This document shows, piece after piece, positions 1 to 5,761 of a stretch of DNA of 7,295 nucleotides. The stretch is from an uncultured Clostridia bacterium. GTDB lineage: Bacteria; Bacillota; Clostridia; Christensenellales; Borkfalkiaceae. Under the pieces are notes generated by a model. It was not told the DNA's origin and searched no databases. It saw only the letters and a list, made by a program, of their open reading frames with translations. The stretch is taken from the NCBI GenBank assembly GCA_946627905.1, contig CAMOVY010000055.1:1-7295 (forward strand), given 5' to 3'. Position numbers and translations under genes: made by a program. The stretch's first letter is position 1. Every line of letters begins with the position of its first letter.

Positions 1-2004
1 CCTGTTTTCCGCCTTATCTATGGCGGCGCAGTCCGTGCCGACTATCTTTACGCCGAGCCGTTCAAGCGGTTCGGCAAGATTGATTGCCGTCTGCCCGCCG
101 AGCGACGCGATAACCCCTTCGGGGCTTTCGTAGTCGATTATCGCCATAACGTCTTCGGGCGTTAAGGGTTCGAAATACAGTTTATCCGCCGTAGTGTAAT
201 CGGTCGATACCGTTTCGGGGTTGTTGTTTATTATTATCGCTTCGTACCCCGCGCGCTTTATCGTTTGAACCGCGTGTACCGTCGAATAGTCGAATTCCAC
301 GCCCTGCCCTATGCGGATAGGTCCTGCGCCAAGCACCACGAGTTTATTTTTATAGGTCAGGCGGGATTCGTTTTTGACCGTTCCGTCAAGTTGGTTAAAA
401 TAGGTAGAATATAAGTACGCTATATATTTACCCGTGTGTAAGGTGTCCACCATCTTAAATACGGGCGTTATGCCGTTTTGCTTTCTGAAAGTATAAATTT
501 CCCTTTCTTTTGCGTTCCAAAGCGCCGCTATGCATTTGTCCGAAAAACCCATGGATTTTGCCGCTTTCAGCGCGTTTATATCGAAAGGTTTGCATTTCAG
601 CGTTTTTTCCATCTCGGTTATGCCCTGCACGCACTCCAAAAACAGCGGCGTGATTTTGGTAAGCGCGTAGATTTCCGAAACGCTTACGCCCCGCCTTAAC
701 GCTTCGGCTACGGCGAATATCCCGTCCGAACGGAATTCTTTAAGATAGTTTTTTACCTCTTCGTCCGCCATTTCCGCAAACTTTTTAAGGTACAGATGGT
801 TTGCGCCGATTTCTAGCGAACGCACCGACTTTAACAGACACTCCGAAAGGGTGCTGCCTATCCCCATAACTTCGCCCGTCGCCTTCATCTGCGTACCCAG
901 CACGTTGGACGCCTTGTTAAATTTATCGAACGGAAACCGTGGGAATTTTGCCACAACGTAATCGAGTACGGGTTCTTTTGCCGCCGTACCGCCCGCAACG
1001 GGAATATCTTTTAAATTCATACCGACGGCGATTTTTGCAGTTATTCTCGCTATCGGATAGCCGCTCGCTTTAGAAGCCAGCGCCGAAGAGCGCGAAACTC
1101 TTGGGTTTACTTCTATAAGATAATATTCGCTTGTAGTCGGGTTCAGCGCAAACTGAACGTTGCACCCGCCCGCGATTTTAAGTTCGCGGATTATTTTAAG
1201 CGCGCTGTCGTTAAGCATTTTAAGGTCGTGGGAATTAAGCGACATTATGGGCGCTACGACTATGGAGTCGCCCGTATGCACGCCGACGGGGTCAACGTTT
1301 TCCATACCGCAGACGGTAATCACGTTATCGCCCGCGTCGCGCATTACTTCGAACTCGATTTCTTTATACCCCTTTACGCTTTTTTCCACGAGTACCTGAT
1401 GCACGGGAGATAACGCAAATCCGTTAGCCGCTATTTCGCGTAATTCTTCTTCCGTTTCGGCAAATCCGCCGCCCGTTCCGCCCAAAGTGAACGCGGGGCG
1501 GAGTACCACGGGATAACCTATTTCTTTAGCCGCTTTTACCGCCGACTGCACGTCGTACGTGATTTCGGACGGAATAACGGGTTCGCCTATCGCTTCGCAC
1601 ATTTTTTTAAACAGTTCCCTGTCTTCGGCGCGCTCTATACTCTCGCTGCTCGTACCTAAAAGTTCCACGCGGCACTCTTTAAGTATGCCTTTCTTTTCGA
1701 GTTGCATGGCAAGGTTAAGCCCCGTCTGCCCGCCGATTCCGGGAACTATCGCGTCGGGGCGTTCGTGCCGCAGAATTTTGGCGACGTATTCTAAAGTAAG
1801 CGGCTCCATATAAACTTTGTCCGCTATGCTCGTATCCGTCATAATGGTCGCGGGGTTGGAGTTTACAAGCACCACTTCGTACCCTTCTTCTTTTAAAGCA
1901 AGGCAGGCTTGAGTGCCCGCGTAGTCAAACTCCGCCGCCTGTCCTATCACGATGGGTCCTGAACCTATAATCAGTATCTTTTTGATGTCCGTTCTTTTTG
2001 CCAT
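1..2004 (-). CDS. carB: Carbamoyl-phosphate synthase large subunit, partial (N-terminal 668 residues)
   Basis: CarB makes carbamoyl phosphate from bicarbonate, two ATP and ammonia channelled from the glutaminase subunit CarA, feeding pyrimidine and arginine synthesis in the cytoplasm. The reading frame is open from the ATG at 2004 to the window edge, giving 668 residues of a protein that is usually about 1,070. Visible in order: first nucleotide-binding segment ([20 protein letters not shown], residues 14-33), [11 protein letters not shown] (47-57), the first ATP-grasp domain with R129, R169, GGTGGG (175-180), E215, the [13 protein letters not shown] stretch with H243, Q284, E298 and [13 protein letters not shown] (300-312), the helical oligomerisation region (about 400-550), then the second synthetase half ([19 protein letters not shown], 559-577; [11 protein letters not shown], 593-603). 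The second ATP-grasp domain and the allosteric MGS-like domain lie beyond the window. The start is supported by GGGAGA six bases upstream. It follows pyrC after 24 bases, so it is in the pyr operon. Confidence 0.97.
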   Translation of the reverse strand, partial: MAKRTDIKKILIIGSGPIVIGQAAEFDYAGTQACLALKEEGYEVVLVNSNPATIMTDTSIADKVYMEPLTLEYVAKILRHERPDAIVPGIGGQTGLNLAMQLEKKGILKECRVELLGTSSESIERAEDRELFKKMCEAIGEPVIPSEITYDVQSAVKAAKEIGYPVVLRPAFTLGGTGGGFAETEEELREIAANGFALSPVHQVLVEKSVKGYKEIEFEVMRDAGDNVITVCGMENVDPVGVHTGDSIVVAPIMSLNSHDLKMLNDSALKIIRELKIAGGCNVQFALNPTTSEYYLIEVNPRVSRSSALASKASGYPIARITAKIAVGMNLKDIPVAGGTAAKEPVLDYVVAKFPRFPFDKFNKASNVLGTQMKATGEVMGIGSTLSECLLKSVRSLEIGANHLYLKKFAEMADEEVKNYLKEFRSDGIFAVAEALRRGVSVSEIYALTKITPLFLECVQGITEMEKTLKCKPFDINALKAAKSMGFSDKCIAALWNAKEREIYTFRKQNGITPVFKMVDTLHTGKYIAYLYSTYFNQLDGTVKNESRLTYKNKLVVLGAGPIRIGQGVEFDYSTVHAVQTIKRAGYEAIIINNNPETVSTDYTTADKLYFEPLTPEDVMAIIDYESPEGVIASLGGQTAINLAEPLERLGVKIVGTDCAAIDKAENR

Positions 2005-2028
2005 AGTTTTTCTCCCGAAATTTTATTT

Positions 2029-3240
2029 TTATTTTAAGTACACCGCTTTGCCGTTAACAACGGTTAAAAGGTTTTCGCCGAAAACGCGCATACCCGCAAA
2101 GGGCGTGGCTTTGCCCTTTGATAAAAACTTTGCAGGGTCGACAACGCTTTCCGCATTTAAATCCCATACGGAAAATCCGTCGAACGGAATATTAAACCGC
2201 TTGCGCGGGTTTATAACCATTAAATCTATAAGTTTATTAAGCGTTATAATGCCCGTTTTTACAAGGTGCGTGTAAAGCACGGGAAACGCCGTTTCAAGCC
2301 CCACTACGCCGAACGCGCTGCCGCTTAACCCTTTGCTTTTTTCTTCCGCGCTGTGCGGGGCGTGGTCGGTCGCTATCATATCGATAGTGCCGTCTTTTAT
2401 TCCGGCGATAAGCGCTTCTTTATCCGCCGCGGAACGAAGTGGCGGGTTCATTTTAAAATTTCCGCTTTCTTTTAAGTCGCTTTCGTCCAGCACCAGATAG
2501 TGCGGCGCGGTTTCGCAGGTTATGTCTACACCGTCAGATTTAGCCTTTCTTATAATTTCCACGCTTTCCGCCGCGGAAACGTGGCAAACGTGATATTTTG
2601 CGCCCGTTTCTTTGGCAAGACGCACGTCCCGTTCTACCTGTAAATACTCGCTCTCCGAACAAATACCTTTATGCCCGTGCGTTTTAGCGTACTTACCGTC
2701 GTGAATATACCCGCCGTTTAACAGCCCGTCCACTTCACAATGTGCGGCGACGATTTTGCCGAGCGCTTTCGCTTTTGCCATAGCAAAGCGCATCATATCT
2801 TCGCTTGAAACGCCCCGCCCGTCGTCCGAAAAGGCTATGCAAAGCGGCGCAAGGGTTGCCATATCGGACAACTCTTCCCCCCTTTCGCCTTTGGTTATCG
2901 CGGCGTAGGGATAAACGTGAATAACCGCGTCTTTTTTTATGATTTCACGCTGAACGGATAGCGCTTTTTCGCTATCGGGTACGGGATTTACGTTCGGCAT
3001 ACTGCATACCGCCGTATATCCGCCGCGCGCCGCGGCAAGCGTACCCGTTTTAATAGTCTCTTTATAAGAAAACCCCGGTTCTCTTAAGTGCACGTGCACG
3101 TCGCAGAAACCGGGGAAAACAAAATATTCTTTGTCAATATCAAATTTATCTTTATATCTCTCTAAAAAAACCGCAAAGCCGCGTAAATCGTGATTTACGC
3201 TTTCAGTACCGACTACCGTTTTGAAATTCGATAACTTCAT
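2029..3240 (-). CDS. pyrC: Dihydroorotase (403 residues)
   Basis: This enzyme cyclises N-carbamoyl-L-aspartate to L-dihydroorotate, the third step of pyrimidine synthesis, in the cytoplasm. It is an amidohydrolase. Numbering from the Met at 3240, I see the metal-binding DVHVHLREPG (HxH at 49/51), FSDDG (137-141), AHCE (H167), HVCHVS (H217/H220), CETAPHYL (241-248), NPPLR (266-270) and ATDHAPH with the catalytic Asp at 292. The C-terminal AGMRVFGE followed by a V-N-G turn is typical of the family. FSDDG resembles the type I enzymes, in which an Asp stands where other dihydroorotases have a carboxylated lysine (family knowledge). An in-frame ATG at 3267 would add nine residues and overlap the pyrR stop as ATGAGTAA, but it has no good ribosome binding site. 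The ATG at 3240 has AAAGGG seven bases upstream, so I prefer it. The gene sits between pyrR and carB with short gaps, consistent with one operon. Confidence 0.96.
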   Translation of the reverse strand: MKLSNFKTVVGTESVNHDLRGFAVFLERYKDKFDIDKEYFVFPGFCDVHVHLREPGFSYKETIKTGTLAAARGGYTAVCSMPNVNPVPDSEKALSVQREIIKKDAVIHVYPYAAITKGERGEELSDMATLAPLCIAFSDDGRGVSSEDMMRFAMAKAKALGKIVAAHCEVDGLLNGGYIHDGKYAKTHGHKGICSESEYLQVERDVRLAKETGAKYHVCHVSAAESVEIIRKAKSDGVDITCETAPHYLVLDESDLKESGNFKMNPPLRSAADKEALIAGIKDGTIDMIATDHAPHSAEEKSKGLSGSAFGVVGLETAFPVLYTHLVKTGIITLNKLIDLMVINPRKRFNIPFDGFSVWDLNAESVVDPAKFLSKGKATPFAGMRVFGENLLTVVNGKAVYLK

Positions 3241-3247
3241 AATCTTA

Positions 3248-3253
3248 CCCTTT
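3248..3253 (-). promoter_or_regulatory. Ribosome binding site deciding the pyrC start
   Basis: AAAGGG lies seven bases before the ATG at 3240 and just after the pyrR stop. The competing upstream ATG at 3267 is preceded by CGTAAGCGATA, which has no clear Shine-Dalgarno match. The site sits where ribosomes finishing pyrR would release, so coupling from either start remains possible. Confidence 0.6.
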
Positions 3254-3259
3254 GCCGTT

Positions 3260-3793
3260 TTACTCATTATCGCTTACGATAAACACTCCGCCGTCTTCGC
3301 CGCCTAACACTACCCGTACCGTTTCCTGACGGGAAGTCGGAATATTTTTACCCACAAAGTCGGGGCGGATGGGAATTTCCCTGTGCCCCCTGTCTATAAG
3401 CGCGGCAAGGCGTACCGCTTTGGGGCGACCGAACGAAAACACCGTTTCTATCGCCGCGCGCGCCGTTCTGCCCGTGTAAAGCACGTCGTCGGTAATTATA
3501 ACCGTTTTACCCGTAATATCGCAGGGGATAAAACTGCCCGTAGCCCTTTCGCGCTTTTGCGCGTCGGTATAATCGTCGCGGCACATTGTCGCGTCTATAT
3601 ATCCGCACGGCACTTTTTTACCGCCGAACTTTTCCATATTCGCGCAAAGTATTTCGGCAAGCGGAACGCCGCGGCTTTTAACGCCTAATATGCAAATTCC
3701 TTCCGCGCCGCCTTCCGCTTCTATAATCTCGTGCGTAATTCTCGCAAGCGAACGGAAAACCGTCGCTTCGTCCATAATTTTAACTTTACGCAT
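3260..3793 (-). CDS. pyrR: Bifunctional pyr operon regulator / uracil phosphoribosyltransferase PyrR
   Basis: PyrR is an RNA-binding attenuation regulator of pyrimidine genes. It also has uracil phosphoribosyltransferase activity, making UMP from uracil and PRPP. The 177 residues match the usual PyrR length of about 180. Visible features are the N-terminal helical segment (LARITHEIIE, 16-25), the LGVKSRGVPLA strand-loop (36-46), the RDD of the flexible-loop region (72-74), the PRPP-binding loop VIITDDVLYTGRT (98-110), and the signature LIDRGHREIPIRPDFVGKN (132-150) followed by IPTSRQE (151-157), which separates PyrR from ordinary phosphoribosyltransferases. The ATG at 3793 has AAGGTG five bases upstream (3799-3804). 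It is the first gene of the operon, and its own leader carries a PyrR-binding hairpin and terminator, so autoregulation is expected. pyrC follows directly and may be translationally coupled. Confidence 0.97.
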   Translation of the reverse strand: MRKVKIMDEATVFRSLARITHEIIEAEGGAEGICILGVKSRGVPLAEILCANMEKFGGKKVPCGYIDATMCRDDYTDAQKRERATGSFIPCDITGKTVIITDDVLYTGRTARAAIETVFSFGRPKAVRLAALIDRGHREIPIRPDFVGKNIPTSRQETVRVVLGGEDGGVFIVSDNE

Positions 3794-3809
3794 AAAAACA
3801 CCTTATAAT

Positions 3810-3835
3810 AAAAAAGTCTTGCCGCACGGCAAGAC
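3810..3835 (-). terminator. Intrinsic terminator of the PyrR attenuator
   Basis: On the minus strand GTCTTGCC and GGCAAGAC form a perfect 8 bp stem closed by the tetraloop GTGC, followed by six T residues. It lies between the promoter and the pyrR ribosome binding site, so it is a leader (attenuation) terminator rather than the end of a gene. Its 5' arm is complementary to an upstream segment that also belongs to the PyrR-binding hairpin, which makes it conditional. It may also stop transcripts entering from the transporter gene upstream, where I see no separate terminator. Confidence 0.93.
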
Positions 3836-3883
3836 GAAAGAACGGATTTACGCTATAATAACGACCCTATTTACACCTTGCCG
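3827..3883 (-). promoter_or_regulatory. Antiterminator of the pyr leader
   Basis: The minus-strand segment CGGCAAGGTG (3883-3874) can pair over 10 positions, including two G-U pairs, with CGTCTTGCCG (3836-3827), which contains most of the terminator 5' arm. This pairing cannot coexist with the terminator. It also uses CGGC from the 3' arm of the PyrR-binding hairpin, so it cannot coexist with that hairpin either. This gives the three mutually exclusive structures known from PyrR attenuators: bound hairpin leads to termination, free antiterminator leads to read-through. The pairing is seen in the sequence; the switching behaviour is inferred from the family. Confidence 0.85.
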
Positions 3884-3899
3884 ATATCTCTGTACCGAC
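3880..3899 (-). promoter_or_regulatory. PyrR-binding hairpin (anti-antiterminator)
   Basis: The minus-strand sequence GTCGGTA-CAGAGA-TATCGGC folds into a 7 bp stem (two G-U pairs) with a CAGAGA hexaloop. This agrees with the CNGNGA hexaloop I recall for PyrR-binding RNA in Bacillus. It sits about 15 bases into the expected transcript, upstream of the antiterminator and terminator and directly ahead of pyrR. PyrR with bound UMP or UTP would stabilise this hairpin and favour termination. The stem differs from the Bacillus consensus in base identity, but the loop and position fit well. Confidence 0.85.
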
Positions 3900-3919
3900 T
3901 TAAAAGTTTTATTGTTTTA

Positions 3920-3948
3920 ATTATACCATTTAATTTATGTGCTGTCAA
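3920..3948 (-). promoter_or_regulatory. Sigma-70/SigA promoter of the pyr operon
   Basis: On the minus strand, TTGACA (3948-3943) and TATAAT (3925-3920) both match the housekeeping consensus exactly and are separated by 17 bases. Transcription would start near 3913, giving a leader of roughly 120 bases before the pyrR ATG at 3793, with the PyrR hairpin close to its 5' end. A full consensus promoter fits an operon controlled mainly after initiation, by attenuation. It lies just behind the stop codon of the transporter gene. Confidence 0.93.
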
Positions 3949-3975
3949 TCGTTTAAGAAGCAAAAACTCCGCTAC

Positions 3976-4977
3976 TTAAACTATATTTATGCCGAACACC
4001 CCGCTTATAACGAGATATAAAAGCGGAATCGTTATTACCGACAACACGGTAGAAAGCAGCACGCAAACGGACGCAAAGTCGCCGTCTTTACCGAACTTTA
4101 CGGCAAACATAGCGGTGCTCGTCGCACTCGGCATAGACAGTAAAAAGAACACCGTGTATTTAACGGTCGTATCCACGGGCAAAAACGCCACTATCAAAAT
4201 CGACAACAAAGACATTACGATTAGTTTGAAAAAAGCCGACACGTACGCCCACTTATCCATAAATAAACTCTTAACGTTAACGTTTGCAAGTCTTATACCC
4301 ACGACTATCATAGAACACGGGGTTACCATTTCCGCAAGGTAATTCATACTCTGCATAAATTTTTCAAGAATACTGTCCCAAAAACTGTCTTGCGGCGCAA
4401 TTTCGACAAGCGGTTTTTGCAAAGCAATAAACAATACAAATCCTATTACCAGCGAGATAATTACGGGGTTTAAGAGTATTTTTTTAGCCGAAACCTGCTT
4501 TTTATCCCCCGTCATTATGTAAACGCCGAAAGTCCAGTTCAAAAGATTAAACACAGCGATAACCGCCGCGCCGTAAATAAGAGTTTCCGCCTGCGCTTCA
4601 CCGGAAAAAAGCGATTGCAAAAACGGAAAGCCCATAAACCCGCAATTAGAAAATACGCCCGCATATTTTACGACTTTTATCTTATCTTCCGCGCTTTTTT
4701 TGATAAATACGAATTTCAGCACGATAAACACAATAAAATGCACAGCTACCGCAAGCAACATTACGTAAAGCATATTAAGCCCTATTTCGGGTTCAAACGC
4801 CTTTTTCTGGAAACTCGTAATAACAAGCACCGATTGACAGCAGTATAACACTATAGTCGAAATCGCTTCCGCCGTTTTTTCGGGCAACATTTTAAGTTTG
4901 GCAAAAATAAACCCCGGGATTGCCAGCGCAAGTAAGAAAATTACCGTAATTAAAACGTCGATAAATCCTATTTCCAT
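3976..4977 (-). CDS. AEC family (auxin efflux carrier-like) membrane transporter
   Basis: A 333-residue, very hydrophobic protein with about ten predicted membrane segments, estimated by eye at 5-27, 38-55, 66-93, 103-125, 132-156, 168-187, 207-231, 243-266, 272-296 and 302-328. Family marks are FSNCGFMGFPFLQSLF (109-124), the second-repeat segment MVTPCSMIVVGIRLA (217-231), and near the C-terminus SATSTAMFAVKFGKDGDFAS (284-303) followed by LSTVLSVITIPLL. The spacing suggests the usual two five-helix repeats, each with a broken crossover helix. Bacterial AEC proteins are secondary transporters, and some export or import small organic acids. The substrate here cannot be read from sequence. The ATG at 4977 has AAGGA six bases upstream (4988-4984) and lies inside the last codons of the PHP gene (10-base overlap), so the two are probably co-translated. 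No terminator hairpin is visible between its stop and the pyr promoter. Confidence 0.93.
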   Translation of the reverse strand: MEIGFIDVLITVIFLLALAIPGFIFAKLKMLPEKTAEAISTIVLYCCQSVLVITSFQKKAFEPEIGLNMLYVMLLAVAVHFIVFIVLKFVFIKKSAEDKIKVVKYAGVFSNCGFMGFPFLQSLFSGEAQAETLIYGAAVIAVFNLLNWTFGVYIMTGDKKQVSAKKILLNPVIISLVIGFVLFIALQKPLVEIAPQDSFWDSILEKFMQSMNYLAEMVTPCSMIVVGIRLANVNVKSLFMDKWAYVSAFFKLIVMSLLSILIVAFLPVDTTVKYTVFFLLSMPSATSTAMFAVKFGKDGDFASVCVLLSTVLSVITIPLLYLVISGVFGINIV

Positions 4978-5696
4978 TTGCTTTCCTTATATTTTTTCAC
5001 TTCCCGCTCGTAAGTTAAAACGTCGGCGTAAACCGTAAAGTCGTTCTTAAAAATATATTCGGTAAGTTGTTCGTTCGTGCATACGTTATCGGGAACGTAT
5101 ATGCCCGCGGTCAGGGGCTGCTCTTCGCGATGAAAGTCCGTACCCGCCATACCGATAAGTCCGTACTTTTTACAAAACTCTTCGGCTTTATCGTTATGGT
5201 TATAATGGTGAAAATTCCCGTTAAAACTTTCCGCACCGTGCATAAAACGCGCATCTCCCGTTATAATCCCGTCGCGGAAAGGGTGCGTCTGGTACATAAA
5301 AAGCCCCCTTTTTTCGGCAAAGCGGAACAGTTCTTCCTGCGTAAAAGTAAAAAGCGGCTTGTTATCCATCATATCCTTTTCGGTTATCCCGTAAACGGTA
5401 AATTCCTGATAACCTGCGCTCCGGTCGCAAACGACGTTCACTTCCGAACCATAAAACACCTTTATATTATACGGTTTTAATTCTTCCCGCAAAGTTTCTA
5501 TAAGCGAGTAATAAAACCTTACCTTTTCGGCGTGCGTTTTGCCCTTGTTAAAATCATAACTTGACTTTGATACGTGGTTAGTTATAACTATCCCGCCGTA
5601 GCCCGCCTGAACGTATTTTTTTACAAGTGTGTTATTGTCCGCGATCGCGCAATCGCTTCCGCCCAAAGAGTGGCAATGTGTTTCAAGTTTTATCAT
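4968..5696 (-). CDS. PHP-domain metal-dependent phosphoesterase
   Basis: A 242-residue soluble protein with the polymerase and histidinol phosphatase (PHP) fold, a metal-dependent hydrolase. Candidate metal ligands in order are H7 and H9 (THCHS), H41 (VITNHV), E85 (YGSEVN), H138 (YQTHPF), D187 and H189 (GTDFH). They follow the family pattern H-x-H, H, E, H, D-x-H, so it is likely an active phosphoesterase. The substrate is unknown; histidinol-phosphate phosphatase and nucleoside 3',5'-bisphosphate phosphatases are relatives. I start it at the ATG at 5696, because HxH motifs lie at the N-terminus in this family and a longer GTG start at 5732 would begin inside the loop of a terminator hairpin. 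That leaves it without a clear Shine-Dalgarno sequence: AAATTATATT precedes the ATG. It overlaps the transporter gene by 10 bases. Confidence 0.92.
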   Translation of the reverse strand: MIKLETHCHSLGGSDCAIADNNTLVKKYVQAGYGGIVITNHVSKSSYDFNKGKTHAEKVRFYYSLIETLREELKPYNIKVFYGSEVNVVCDRSAGYQEFTVYGITEKDMMDNKPLFTFTQEELFRFAEKRGLFMYQTHPFRDGIITGDARFMHGAESFNGNFHHYNHNDKAEEFCKKYGLIGMAGTDFHREEQPLTAGIYVPDNVCTNEQLTEYIFKNDFTVYADVLTYEREVKKYKESKWK

Positions 5697-5714
5697 AATA
5701 TAATTTATTTTAGT

Positions 5715-5746
5715 AAAAAAGGGCAAAACCACCGTTTCGCCCCTTT
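5715..5746 (-). terminator. Intrinsic terminator after the foldase-like gene
   Basis: On the minus strand AAAGGG-(G)-CGAAAC pairs with GTTTTG-CCCTTT, a 12 bp stem with one bulged G and one G-U pair, a GGTG loop, and a run of six T. It begins 15 bases after the stop codon at 5762, so it most simply ends that gene. Its T-run ends 18 bases before the ATG of the PHP gene, which leaves no room for a conventional promoter between them. Confidence 0.88.
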
Positions 5747-5761
5747 ATATGCATATAAATT

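Noticed and set aside
1160..2275. Several plus-strand open frames (1160-1399, 1559-1813, 1952-2275) opposite carB and pyrC
   Set aside because: They lie antisense to well-supported genes, have no recognisable domain or convincing ribosome binding site, and their composition reflects the opposite coding strand.
3383..4342. Plus-strand open frames at 3383-3688, 3690-3920 and 3989-4342
   Set aside because: They are antisense to pyrR, the pyr leader and the transporter gene. The one at 3690-3920 runs through the attenuator, whose structure explains that sequence fully.
5697..5732. N-terminal extension of the PHP gene from a GTG at 5732
   Set aside because: The GTG falls in the loop of a strong intrinsic terminator, and the added residues (MVLPFFTKINYI) precede the motif expected at the N-terminus of PHP proteins. 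Kept as an alternative in the findings.
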